The position numbers were made by a program, and so were the translations under genes. The notes beneath the pieces were generated by a model. That model saw only the letters and a list, made by a program, of their open reading frames with translations, did no database searches and was not told where the DNA came from. DNA of 64,000 bases, from the NCBI RefSeq assembly GCF_000165465.1, contig NC_017455.1:1984001-2048000 (forward strand), written 5' to 3'. Positions 1 through 8,846 of the stretch are shown one piece after another; position 1 is the stretch's first letter; each line of letters opens with the position of its first letter. The stretch is from Halanaerobium praevalens DSM 2228. GTDB lineage: Bacteria > Bacillota > Halanaerobiia > Halanaerobiales > Halanaerobiaceae.

Positions 1-308
1 GCTTTTACCTTTTTTATTTTTTCCTTCGGACCTGAAACCTGAACAGCTCCCGCATAAGAATTAGAACCCACAGTTACAATTGGCACAACTTTAGTTTCTT
101 CTTGAACCGCAACTCCTTTATTTAAAGTCATCGTATTAATAAAATCATTAATTGGGCCAGCAAACTGATCAACTACAACTCCGATTCCAACTGTTTTTAA
201 AATAGATCCTAAAATATCAGAACTTGCTAAAACAGAAGTTGAGAGCAGAGGTAAAACTAAAAAACTGAGTATTAAAATAATAGAAATTAATATTTTAAAA
301 TTATTCAT
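1..308 (-). CDS. Hypothetical secreted protein (3' end outside window)
   Basis: The gene runs off the left edge, so only about 102 N-terminal codons are visible. The ATG at 306-308 follows a strong ribosome site (AGGAGGTGATAG, 310-321). The first 30 residues are a signal peptide: MNNFKIL, a hydrophobic stretch, then SVLAS. The mature part begins with SDILGSILKTVGIG and contains VVPIVTVGSNSYAGAVQV. I do not recognise a family. It is probably exported to the periplasm or surface, and lies downstream of the patatin gene on the same strand. Confidence 0.65.
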   Translation of the reverse strand, partial: MNNFKILISIILILSFLVLPLLSTSVLASSDILGSILKTVGIGVVVDQFAGPINDFINTMTLNKGVAVQEETKVVPIVTVGSNSYAGAVQVSGPKEKIKKVK

Positions 309-356
309 TCTATCACCTCCTTAACAAATATTAAATTTATCGTTCAGTAAAACAGT

Positions 357-2210
357 TTAAAATTCATAACCTATTTCTAAACCAATTCTATCAGATTCGT
401 CATCAAAATCATAAGCAAAATACAAATCTACTTCCATTGGACTAAGGCCTAATAAATAAAGCTGAGAATTAAAACCAATCCCTGCTGCTTCTCCACTTGC
501 TTCTTCATCTTGATAATAATCAGTAAATAAATAACCACCAATATCAGTAGTCTGAAAAAGCCCAGCAAAATAGAGTGGATCTAAAAAGCGATAAGTATAT
601 TTAAAATCTAGGGTTGCCTGAAACTCTGTTCTATCAGCTAAAGACTGGCCCCGATATATAATCGGAGAATTTAAAACATCTGTATTATTAAAAACTATAT
701 TGCTTTCTAAATCCCATTTATCACCCAAATCTAAATTAATTATGTTTGAAGAAAGAATAGCTAAATCAGATTGATCTACATCATAAATAATATCATTTTC
801 TGATTGAATTCTAGTTAAATCGAATTTAGTATCAAATTTAGTCCCTAAAAGATAATATTTTCTGTCCTGCTGTCTACCAAAACCAATTGAATTTTGAAAA
901 TGATCAGTAAAATATTTTAGCTCTAAACGATAATCATCTTTTGTTGCTGAATTATAGTCATTGCCATAAGCAAGAAGCAAATCAGTTTTTTTAGTCATTT
1001 TTTTAATTTCAAAACGAGCTTCATAACCCTGATCAAAAAATTCGTCTCCTTTAATATCTAAAGCAAAATTATCTTGCTTAAAATTAATACCTGTTTGAAA
1101 ATTATCAGCAAAAGGAATAATTAGATCTTGATCAAAATAAGATTTTTCCCGCCCATAATTCAAAAATAAATTTCTGGCTCTACCTTCAACTACAAAGCGA
1201 TCATATTCTAAATCAGAAAGAGTAGCTTGAATATCACTTTTTTCTCTAGCTTGATATTTTATTAATTCAATTCCATTTGCACTTAATCTTTTTTTCAAAG
1301 CTGGCATTTGTTTTTTTGTTTTTTGATATCCAAGTTCAACTAATTTAGCAGCTTGATTAAAGTCCATAAAATTATAATCACTAACATCAATATCTATCAC
1401 AAAATCTGCATAATTATCAATTATTTGCTGAGAATAATTATCCTGCAAAACATTTAAAAATCTATTAATTGAAGCACGAGCACTATTTAAATCTTGAGTA
1501 TTTTTTTCTGGAAAAGAAGTTGTAGCGATTACAAAATCAGCTCCTAAAACTGATACTGCTTTAGCAGGTGTTGCTTCTAAAATTCCAGCATCCATAAAAT
1601 ATTTATCATCTCGATGTTCAATTGGAAAATAAAGGGGGATAGAATAAGAACTCTGAATAACATCAGAAATTCTGCCCTGAGTAGTTAAATATTTTTTACC
1701 TGCTTTTAATTCAAAGCTTAAAAGAGCAGCTGGCACTTTAAAATTTTCCAGTCTTTTATTTGGCGATATTTCTTCCATAAAAAGATTAAGTTTTTTAGTA
1801 TCAATTAGAGAACCACTGCCACCAATCCCTAAGTCAATTAAGCGGCCAAAAGAAGTAGTAGTTACTACATCTAGCATCTGTTTAGTGTTTAAGCCACCAC
1901 CATAAAGGGTACTGACTATTGCTCCCATACTAGTTCCACTCATAAAATCAATTGGTATTCCTGCTTCTTCCAAGGCCTTAATCACTCCAAAATTAACCAT
2001 GGCCCTTGCTCCACCACCTGATAAGGCAAGTCCCACCACAGGTCTGTCCAAATCTTGATATTTAGCCTTAAATTCCTGGTAATTTTCAACTAAATAGCTT
2101 TCTGATCCAAATTCAATTTCAGTTAACTTAACCTGAGACTCTGATTCTGCAGAAACAGGATTATTAAAAAGTATTATTAATATTAACAATAAAAATAAGC
2201 TTTTTTTCAT
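357..2210 (-). CDS. Patatin-like phospholipase with C-terminal outer-membrane barrel
   Basis: A 617-residue exported protein. Residues 1-22 are a signal peptide. The patatin domain (about 56-260) has the oxyanion loop SGGGARA (64-70), the nucleophile motif GTSMG (Ser94) and the catalytic Asp in MDAGI near 207, so a lipid acyl hydrolase is expected. About residues 310-350 could be one POTRA-like unit. The remaining 260 residues alternate polar and hydrophobic strands and end in Phe (IGLEIGYEF), as Omp85/BamA-type barrels do. This is the layout of PlpD-type proteins, which tether or export a patatin through their own barrel. RBS GGGAGG precedes the ATG. It lies downstream of the SLH porin gene, separated by a terminator. 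Confidence 0.85.
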   Translation of the reverse strand: MKKSLFLLLILIILFNNPVSAESESQVKLTEIEFGSESYLVENYQEFKAKYQDLDRPVVGLALSGGGARAMVNFGVIKALEEAGIPIDFMSGTSMGAIVSTLYGGGLNTKQMLDVVTTTSFGRLIDLGIGGSGSLIDTKKLNLFMEEISPNKRLENFKVPAALLSFELKAGKKYLTTQGRISDVIQSSYSIPLYFPIEHRDDKYFMDAGILEATPAKAVSVLGADFVIATTSFPEKNTQDLNSARASINRFLNVLQDNYSQQIIDNYADFVIDIDVSDYNFMDFNQAAKLVELGYQKTKKQMPALKKRLSANGIELIKYQAREKSDIQATLSDLEYDRFVVEGRARNLFLNYGREKSYFDQDLIIPFADNFQTGINFKQDNFALDIKGDEFFDQGYEARFEIKKMTKKTDLLLAYGNDYNSATKDDYRLELKYFTDHFQNSIGFGRQQDRKYYLLGTKFDTKFDLTRIQSENDIIYDVDQSDLAILSSNIINLDLGDKWDLESNIVFNNTDVLNSPIIYRGQSLADRTEFQATLDFKYTYRFLDPLYFAGLFQTTDIGGYLFTDYYQDEEASGEAAGIGFNSQLYLLGLSPMEVDLYFAYDFDDESDRIGLEIGYEF

Positions 2211-2350
2211 ATTTACCTCCCAGAATAAATTGACTAAAATTAAAAAATTAAACTTCTAATATCTATTATAACATTGGATAACTATTTATAAAAGTCTAAA
2301 ATTAAAAATCAAATAATCTTATTTAAGCTGCTAATTAATTTAAATTAAAT

Positions 2351-2378
2351 GCAAAAAAGCCGGAGGCAAGCCTCCGAC
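2351..2378 (-). terminator. Rho-independent terminator of the porin gene
   Basis: A perfect GC-rich stem, CGGAGGC / GCCTCCG with a two-base loop (2361-2376), is followed on the minus strand by GCTTTTTTGC. It lies about 40 bases after the porin stop codon. Confidence 0.85.
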
Positions 2379-2417
2379 TTTAATTTAAACTTAATTATTA
2401 AACTAATTGAGCTTTGT

Positions 2418-4385
2418 TTAGAAGCTTACGGTAAGTGCTGTTGTAATTGCATAACCTGTACCGTCTTCTTCAGAACCAGTTGTATTATTTTCAGGGATAC
2501 TATTTTTTCCACCATCAATATCACTATCTATATCAGTAAATGGATTATCTTCCCAAGATGCTGAACCATCAATTACCATAGCTTCTGTTCTCCAGCTAAT
2601 ATTATCTCTTAACTTTTTATCAACAAATCCTGTTAAATAGATATAATCTTTGTAATCAGCATTAACTCTTTCAATATCTTTGTAGTTTAAGTTAGCACCC
2701 ATAGTCATTGTTTCACTATAAGCATATTCAGTACCTAAACCGATTAATGTATATTCATTATCTTTTTCAAAACCATCACCATCAGCATATTCAACAAAAG
2801 CTCTGTTTGTATACTTACCATAGTTATTATCTAAACCAAGATTAATAACCATCTTGTCATCTGCTTTTAACTGTTTACCCTGAATAGTTGCACTAGCATC
2901 TTTATCATAAACATTTTCCCATCTGTCTCCAGCTTCAGCAAACATTACAAAACCATTGATCTTATTATTCTCATTTAACTGATAATCTCCACCTAGTTCA
3001 ACTTTAGTATAATCACCAAAGTCTTCTTCTAAGTCATTACGAGCTGCAACAAAATCTTCACCTGCATACTCGATTAAAGCATATGATTTGAAGTTATCAG
3101 TGAAAATATAATCTGCATTTAATTTTGCAAACATATCGTCATCATCATTACCTTTATCATCTTCATATTCACCATAAACAATTTCTCCACCTAAGTTTAA
3201 AGCCTCACTAATTTGATTTTCTAAACCTAGAGCAATTAATGTATTGTCATAAGGAGTATCAGCAGCACCTTCTCTCTTTCCTTTAGCTGCTAAACCATCA
3301 ACAACACTTCTAGCTTGGTAAACTTTAGCTGATAAAGTTCCTAATTCTGTATCTCTATGAGCTGTTAAACCAAAGTATTTTTCGTCAGCCATGTCATCAT
3401 TACCGGCATTATTTTTATTGTCTTCATCATTACCACCAGCAAAAGCTTTGAAATCAGTATTATACATGCTAGTTGTTACTTCAACACCTTCAAAGTCTTC
3501 ATCTAAGAAGTAATTTTCTGGATAATAATCTTCAATATCTCCAATTCTAAAATTGGTATTGTCAAAAGATACTTCTAATAAAGCTGTATCCATTTTAAAA
3601 TCACTTTGGTCTTTTTCAGTATAATTCATAACATTTCTTTCATCCATAAAAGCATTAGTGATTGTATCAACAGCTAAATTAAATTCTGCTCCATTTAGCT
3701 CTCCTGCAATATTGAAGTCATATTCCTGCCAGAATCTTTCTTCTGCAGGGAATTCATCTGGATCTGTCCAGAAATCTTCATCAATTGCATCACCATCAGC
3801 TAACATTTCTAGTACTGCTCTTTCTTCTTTTTCATTATCACCATAATTAGCAGTTTCAGCTAAAGTTTTAACATCCATTGTAAATTCGATATTATCTTCT
3901 GGTACATCCATAGCATCTACTTTAGCAGCTAATTCGTCTACGTCTTTTCCTAAAGCTTCTACGTCTGCACCTAGAACTTTAAGCTCAGCGCGTAATTCGA
4001 ATGTTAAAGCATCAACGATATCTGCTACTTCTTCAGCTTGAGCATCGCTTAAGCTTTCATTTGTGTTCTTTTCCATTAAAGACTTAACAATAGCTGTTAC
4101 GTCTTCAGCTTGACCATTAGTTAGTCCTTGACCCATTGCGTCCATTTCGTCAACAATGTTATCTAAAGCACGGCTAACCATTACAGCCATTTCGTAACGA
4201 GTCATTGACTCATCACCTTTGTACTCGCCATCTGGATATCCTTCAACGATTCCAGCAGCTACCAACTTGTTAATAGCATTATATGACCAGTGACTAGCAG
4301 GTACATCTGAGAAAGAAGCACCAAATGCTGGCATAGCTAATGCTACTACTAACATTAAAGCAATTGTAATTATATATTTTTTCAT
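2418..4385 (-). CDS. SLH-domain outer-membrane porin
   Basis: About 655 residues. The ATG at 4385 is preferred over upstream in-frame codons because GAGGAG lies 9 bases before it and it starts directly with a signal peptide (MKKYIITIALMLVV...FGA). Residues about 22-66 form one SLH domain (FSDVPASHWSYNAINKLV, then MTRYEMAVMV), which binds secondary cell-wall polymer on peptidoglycan. Residues about 95-165 are an alanine/glutamate-rich coiled coil. The rest is acidic with alternating strands ending ITTALTVSF, typical of a beta-barrel. SLH plus coiled coil plus barrel is the Omp-alpha/porin layout of diderm Firmicutes and Thermotogae. The acidic composition (many D/E, few C) fits a halophile. 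It has its own promoter with a TetR-type dyad and a long leader. Confidence 0.85.
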   Translation of the reverse strand: MKKYIITIALMLVVALAMPAFGASFSDVPASHWSYNAINKLVAAGIVEGYPDGEYKGDESMTRYEMAVMVSRALDNIVDEMDAMGQGLTNGQAEDVTAIVKSLMEKNTNESLSDAQAEEVADIVDALTFELRAELKVLGADVEALGKDVDELAAKVDAMDVPEDNIEFTMDVKTLAETANYGDNEKEERAVLEMLADGDAIDEDFWTDPDEFPAEERFWQEYDFNIAGELNGAEFNLAVDTITNAFMDERNVMNYTEKDQSDFKMDTALLEVSFDNTNFRIGDIEDYYPENYFLDEDFEGVEVTTSMYNTDFKAFAGGNDEDNKNNAGNDDMADEKYFGLTAHRDTELGTLSAKVYQARSVVDGLAAKGKREGAADTPYDNTLIALGLENQISEALNLGGEIVYGEYEDDKGNDDDDMFAKLNADYIFTDNFKSYALIEYAGEDFVAARNDLEEDFGDYTKVELGGDYQLNENNKINGFVMFAEAGDRWENVYDKDASATIQGKQLKADDKMVINLGLDNNYGKYTNRAFVEYADGDGFEKDNEYTLIGLGTEYAYSETMTMGANLNYKDIERVNADYKDYIYLTGFVDKKLRDNISWRTEAMVIDGSASWEDNPFTDIDSDIDGGKNSIPENNTTGSEEDGTGYAITTALTVSF

Positions 4386-4762
4386 AAAATTTAACACTCC
4401 TCTTGTTTTCTTTTTAGAATTTTTCAATCTAAGTTTTACTTGAATCTGATAATAATTCAGTTTTTAAGAAAACAATAAGTGACCTAGTTTCCTTATTATT
4501 TTTGCTTAAAACTTATTTTTTTAGCAGATTCTATTTATGTCATTCTATCCTCAAAAATTGTGAGTGTTTTTTTCACCTCCTTTTAAATTTTAATCAGGAT
4601 AGATTAACAACAATAAAATAAACCAGGAGAAAACCGGTGCCCCCCGAAATGATTTATCAGCAGGAACAACAAGGGGTAACAAGTCGCTTACTGAATAAAT
4701 CATTTATGAAATTTAATCACGCTTTCTCCTAGTTCAAACCTAAAGTCAAATTTATATGACTG
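4386..4762 (-). other. Long 5' leader of the porin mRNA
   Basis: The porin start codon is about 375 bases downstream of the predicted transcription start. The leader holds the structured element at 4625-4730 and, after it, an isolated AAAAGGAGGTG (about 4574-4584) not followed by a convincing long ORF (an in-frame GTG would give only 13 codons). A weak AATAAG/CTTATT hairpin occurs near 4467-4495. I see no protein gene. Confidence 0.5.
4625..4730 (-). ncRNA. Unassigned structured RNA element in the porin leader
   Basis: Read on the minus strand, an 8-bp closing stem AGGAGAAA / TTTCTCCT (4723-4730 with 4625-4632) encloses a second long stem of about 14 bp with one bulge (4691-4705 with 4647-4660; AAATGATTTAT..). 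The apical loop (4661-4690) contains CCCC, which could pair with GGGGGG just 3' of the inner stem (4640-4645), giving a pseudoknot. Closing stem, long helix and loop-to-joiner pairing resemble a riboswitch or other cis-regulatory RNA, but the sequence does not match SAM, TPP, cobalamin, c-di-GMP, purine or lysine riboswitches as I know them. The strand is inferred from the promoter at 4776-4805. Confidence 0.55.
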
Positions 4763-4775
4763 ACTGGTCATTCAT
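4756..4775. promoter_or_regulatory. TetR-type operator at the porin promoter
   Basis: A 20-base palindrome, ATGAnTGACnnGTCAnTCAT, lies immediately downstream of the porin -10 and over the probable start site. It shares the core TGACCrGTyAGTC with the dyad next to the tetR promoter (12215-12232), 11 of 13 positions identical. Binding by the TetR protein encoded at 11602-12180 is an inference. Confidence 0.65.
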
Positions 4776-4805
4776 AATATAACATAATAAATTATACTTT
4801 GTCAA
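4776..4805 (-). promoter_or_regulatory. SigA promoter of the porin transcript
   Basis: On the minus strand: -35 TTGACA (4800-4805), 18-base spacer, -10 TATATT (4776-4781); shifting by one gives TTATAT at 17. The -35 lies inside the last codons of the upstream gene. Confidence 0.7.
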
Positions 4806-5691
4806 CTATATATTCATTTATTTTATTAAATTCTGCTTCCAAATTTAATTTTTCAGTTTCTGATAAAGAACTAATTGGCTCAAAATCAAGTATTTTAGCT
4901 AACAAATATTTAAAAGCTTCTGTTTCTTCTAAATTTTGGACAAACTGCATAAATTCATTTAAAGCTAATTGTTGTTTTTTAGCCAGCTCTAAACTGTTGT
5001 TACTAAATTTTAAAGCCAAATCTTTAAAAAAACTTGGCAATAAGTTAAAATATTTACTTATTGTCTTAACACCTAAATCTAAATTTAAATAATAAAAATC
5101 ATCAGCCAAAACTAAAAATTCAAATTGGTTTTTATATTTTCCTTTAAGTAATTTAAACTTTTTTAAATCTAAATCATAAAAAGAAACTGGATCAATTAAA
5201 AATCCTTGCAAATTATTAAAAGCTAAACTTTTTTCAATTAATTTCTGACTATCAATTAAATTTAAAAGCCTGCTATCTAAATTAATATAAAAATCAGACC
5301 TACAATTTTTATTAAGATAAGCAAGGTCAAGCAGATACGCTTCTAAATTAGACTTCAAATTAATTTTATCTAAAGAGGATAATCTGATTACTAATTTAAA
5401 TTGTTTAGGAAAAAGATTTAACTCCTCAATTATTGTTTGAATTGTAGCTAAAGAACTAAAATCAGTTTCAATTAAAACATCAGCTTTAGCTGGCATTAAA
5501 TTTAAGAGTTGAAAATAAAATTTTTGCTGTTGTTTATAATTTAGCTTTAAAAAATTATAAGCAGCAGTTTTTAGATAAAATTTATTTTGGCCATTTTTAA
5601 GATTATGTTCTAATAATTTTTTAGTCTTTTGATAATCAAACTGTTGCTTAGCATCATAAAAATTAGGGATTAAAGAATAAACTTGTTTCAT
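4792..5691 (-). CDS. DapA/NanA-like TIM-barrel protein lacking the Schiff-base lysine
   Basis: About 299 residues, rich in Lys, Leu, Phe and Asn. The ATG at 5691 has AAGGG 8 bases upstream; the in-frame GTG at 5700 lies too close to it. Length and order of motifs follow the dihydrodipicolinate synthase/N-acetylneuraminate lyase family: an opening SLIPNFYD...FDYQKTKKLLEHNLKNGQ, then a late FLVLADDFYYLNLDLGVKTISKYFN matching the family's S-G-D-D...LG-A-G-x-I-S-x-x-x-N region. Where the family has the catalytic Lys (G-I-K-E-x-S), this protein reads FLIDPVSF, and the Gly-Thr-Thr-Gly-E motif is also gone (YLKTAAYNF). I infer a non-catalytic or re-purposed homologue. It follows the efflux operon terminator and precedes the porin promoter. 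Confidence 0.55.
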   Translation of the reverse strand: MKQVYSLIPNFYDAKQQFDYQKTKKLLEHNLKNGQNKFYLKTAAYNFLKLNYKQQQKFYFQLLNLMPAKADVLIETDFSSLATIQTIIEELNLFPKQFKLVIRLSSLDKINLKSNLEAYLLDLAYLNKNCRSDFYINLDSRLLNLIDSQKLIEKSLAFNNLQGFLIDPVSFYDLDLKKFKLLKGKYKNQFEFLVLADDFYYLNLDLGVKTISKYFNLLPSFFKDLALKFSNNSLELAKKQQLALNEFMQFVQNLEETEAFKYLLAKILDFEPISSLSETEKLNLEAEFNKINEYIVDKV

Positions 5692-5721
5692 TAAAATCAC
5701 CCTTACTATTTAAAATTTTTA

Positions 5722-5753
5722 AAGCTGAGAAGAATTAAATCTCTTCTCAGCTT
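5722..5753. terminator. Terminator hairpin after the efflux operon
   Basis: AAGCTGAGAAGA pairs with TCTTCTCAGCTT around a short loop, about 12 bases past the RND stop codon. The T-run is better on the plus strand (CTTTTTTT) than on the minus strand (CTTTAAAAATTTT), so it may be bidirectional. Confidence 0.75.
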
Positions 5754-5765
5754 TTTTTGACTAAC

Positions 5766-8700
5766 TTAAATCAATTTTGCTGCTTCTTCTTTGGAAATTC
5801 CCTTAACTTTAGCTACAATAATTGTTCTTAAATCTGTAACTAGAGAATAGAAAATTGGAATTACAAATAAAGTTAAGAAAGTAGCAAAAGTTAAACCACT
5901 AACAATTACAATCCCCATCGGCTGAGTTGATTCTGAACCTTCACCAATGCCCATTGCTATTGGTAAAAGACCCAAAATAGTTGTTAAGGCTGTCATCATA
6001 ATTGGCCTTAATCTAACTGTTCCAGCTGTAATTATAGCTTCAATTTTATCTGTACCCTTACGCCGCAGCTGATTAATATAATCAACCATAACTATAGCAT
6101 TATTAACAACTATCCCTGCTAGAGTTATGAGACCTAAAATTGAAGGAACAGAAACTATACTATTAGTAATATACATTCCAAAAATAACTCCAATCAAAGC
6201 TAGGGGAATAGTAAACATAATAGTAAAAGGATGAACAAGTGACTCAAATTGAGAAGCCATTACCATATAAATTAAAATAATAGCTAAGCCAAAAGCCATA
6301 CCTAAACTGCTAAATGATTCCTGCATATCTTCAAACTCACCTTCATAGCTAAATCTATAACCATCTGGTAATTCAACTTTAGCTAAACGAGATTGAATTT
6401 GGCCCATTACAGTCCCTAAATCTACACCATGGATATCAGCAGTTATTTCCGAATAACGCTCTTGGTCTTTACGCAGAATTTCTACAGGTCCTTCAGTTAT
6501 TTCCAAATCAGCTAATCGGCTAAGAGGGATCATCTCACCTGAAGATGTTTGGATATTCAACTCAGATACCTGAGACATTTTTTCAATTTGGTCTTCTTCT
6601 AGACGAACTCGGATATCATACTCATCACCTGCAATTTCATAACGAGTAGCAGTTGTACCATCAATAGCAGATCTAACTGTATTTGCAATTTGACTTACAT
6701 TTAAGCCAAAACGACTTGCTATAGAACGATTAACATTAATTTGATATTCAGGCTGTCCTTCAGTAAAACTATCTTCAATTTCTCTCAGTCCTTCTATATC
6801 TTCAATAGCGGCAACAGCTTTTGCGGTCTCTTCCTCTAAGGTGCCAAGATCATCACCTCTTAATTTAACATTAACTGGAGCACCTCCACCACCACCTCCG
6901 CCACCACTCTGTTCTTCAACAGAAAGGTCAACATCAGGTATTTTAACTTTTTGCCTTAAAGATTCCATTATCTCATTAGTTGATCTATTTCTTGCAGCAG
7001 AATCAACAAGCTGCACATTTATATTTCCAATATGACTACTTGTATTTGAAGACATTCGACCTCCAGAACCCACATTTGCAATCACAGTCTCTACTTCTTC
7101 TATTTCCATTAAAGTTGATTCTATTTCTGTAGAAACTTCATTTGAACGTTTCAATGATGTACCTACTGGAAGCTCATAACTAACAGTAAAGGCTCCCTGG
7201 TCTGTACTAGGCATAAATTCAAAACCAATATGTGGGACCAAAGCAAAACTACCTGCAAGTAAAACTACTAATAAAACAGCAAAAACCCAACGGTGTTTTA
7301 AAGCTCGAGTTAAAGAGCTTTTATATAATTTCTTAATTCTACCTTCTTTTTTACTGCGATCGAGCTCTTCTTGTGAGACTTTCAAAATTTTAGAAGCCAA
7401 CATTGGGATTAAGGTTAAAGCAACTAACAAAGAAGCAATTAAAGAAAAAGCTACTGTTAAAGCCAAATCTTTAAATAACTGACCTGCCATCCCTTCCACA
7501 AATACTATTGGTAAGAAAACAACTACAGTTGTAATTGTAGAGGCTACAATGGCCTTGCCAACTTCTGATGATCCTTCACGAGCTGCTTCAATTTTACCTT
7601 CACCTAAACTTCGGTAACGATAAATGTTTTCTAATACAACTACTGCATTATCGACCAGCATCCCGACTCCAAGGGCCAGTCCACCTAAAGAAATTACATT
7701 TAAGTTAACATCAGCAAAATACATTAAAATAAAAGTACCAATAATAGAAATCGGCATTGCTGTTGCTATAATTATTGTACTTCTAATATTCCTTAAAAAT
7801 AAGAAGAGGATAATAACGGCTAATAAACCACCGACAACAGCATTTTGACTAACACTAGCAATAGAATCTTCAATAAATTCGGATTGATCCATTGCTAAAG
7901 AAAAACTATAATTTTGATAATCATTCTGAATATTATCTATTTCTTCTCTAACTAATTTTGCTACTTCAACAGTATTAGAATCTGTCTGTTTTTGAATTGA
8001 AAGTGAAAGACTCCGCTCACCATTAGTTCTAGCTAAAGTAGATAAATCTGCAAAACCGTCTTTAACTTCTGCTACATCAGATAATTTAATTTGACCATTT
8101 CCAACTGGAATATTAATATTTCTAATTTCATCTAAATTTGAAAATTTACCAACTGTTCTAACTAAAAATTCAGTATCTCCCTGTAGTACCTCACCAGCAG
8201 AAACATTGACATTTTCTGACCTAACTATATTTGTAATCGTATCATAATCTAAATTATAGTGTTTTAACTTATCTCTTTTTACTGAAACAATAATTTCTCT
8301 TTCTAATCCACCCTGCATATTAACCTGAGCTACTCCAGAAATTCTTTCTAAACGGGGGATTAATTCATCATCTACTTCTTCTTTTAGTTCATCAATTTCT
8401 AAACCTTCTGCCGAAACACCATAATTCATAATTGGCATCATTGAAGGATCAAATTTGAAAATCATTGGAGACTCAGCATCTTCAGGCAAAACCGAACTAC
8501 TAATTAAATCCACCTGTTCTCTTAAATCCTGAACTGCAAAATCCATATCTCGACCCCAATTAAATTCAACAACTACTGTAGAAGAACCCATAGAAGAGGT
8601 AGAATTAATTCCTTTAACACCTTCTACAGTAGCAACAGAGCTTTCAACCTGTTTTGTAATTAAATTTTCTATTTCCTCTGAGCCAACACCTTCATAAGTT

Positions 8701-8846
8701 GTAATTATAGCTGCTCCTGGAAAAGTTATATCTGGAAAAAGATCAAGACTCAATCTTGAGAGCGCAACTGTTCCTATTAAAAGCACCATCAAGATAATCA
8801 TTGCAGTTGTTACTGATCTCTTTATCGAAAAATCTGATATTTTCAT
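5766..8846 (-). CDS. RND-family multidrug efflux pump (AcrB/HAE1 type)
   Basis: A 1026-residue inner-membrane antiporter and the pump component of a tripartite exporter. It opens with the RND start MKISDFSIKRSVTTAMI and a first membrane helix. Two large periplasmic loops (about 40-330 and 560-860) separate two groups of membrane helices; TM4 has ALGVGMLVDNAVVVLENI with the proton-relay Asp residues, and the second half repeats GIVVNNAIVMVDYIN. Length matches the family. A run of eight or nine glycines near residue 650 (SGGGGGGGG, DNA 6881-6908) sits in the second periplasmic loop and is a likely slippage site. The start overlaps the adaptor stop by 4 bases (ATGA), so translation is coupled. 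Substrate unknown. Confidence 0.93.
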   Translation of the reverse strand: MKISDFSIKRSVTTAMIILMVLLIGTVALSRLSLDLFPDITFPGAAIITTYEGVGSEEIENLITKQVESSVATVEGVKGINSTSSMGSSTVVVEFNWGRDMDFAVQDLREQVDLISSSVLPEDAESPMIFKFDPSMMPIMNYGVSAEGLEIDELKEEVDDELIPRLERISGVAQVNMQGGLEREIIVSVKRDKLKHYNLDYDTITNIVRSENVNVSAGEVLQGDTEFLVRTVGKFSNLDEIRNINIPVGNGQIKLSDVAEVKDGFADLSTLARTNGERSLSLSIQKQTDSNTVEVAKLVREEIDNIQNDYQNYSFSLAMDQSEFIEDSIASVSQNAVVGGLLAVIILFLFLRNIRSTIIIATAMPISIIGTFILMYFADVNLNVISLGGLALGVGMLVDNAVVVLENIYRYRSLGEGKIEAAREGSSEVGKAIVASTITTVVVFLPIVFVEGMAGQLFKDLALTVAFSLIASLLVALTLIPMLASKILKVSQEELDRSKKEGRIKKLYKSSLTRALKHRWVFAVLLVVLLAGSFALVPHIGFEFMPSTDQGAFTVSYELPVGTSLKRSNEVSTEIESTLMEIEEVETVIANVGSGGRMSSNTSSHIGNINVQLVDSAARNRSTNEIMESLRQKVKIPDVDLSVEEQSGGGGGGGGAPVNVKLRGDDLGTLEEETAKAVAAIEDIEGLREIEDSFTEGQPEYQINVNRSIASRFGLNVSQIANTVRSAIDGTTATRYEIAGDEYDIRVRLEEDQIEKMSQVSELNIQTSSGEMIPLSRLADLEITEGPVEILRKDQERYSEITADIHGVDLGTVMGQIQSRLAKVELPDGYRFSYEGEFEDMQESFSSLGMAFGLAIILIYMVMASQFESLVHPFTIMFTIPLALIGVIFGMYITNSIVSVPSILGLITLAGIVVNNAIVMVDYINQLRRKGTDKIEAIITAGTVRLRPIMMTALTTILGLLPIAMGIGEGSESTQPMGIVIVSGLTFATFLTLFVIPIFYSLVTDLRTIIVAKVKGISKEEAAKLI

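Noticed and set aside
4543-4584. Possible 13-codon leader peptide (GTG...TAA) in the porin leader
   Set aside because: The GTG overlaps the ribosome site itself, and the peptide has no regulatory codon pattern.
6841-7035. Plus-strand ORF with a proline run opposite the RND gene
   Set aside because: It is the antisense shadow of the glycine codon run in a well-supported gene and has no ribosome site.
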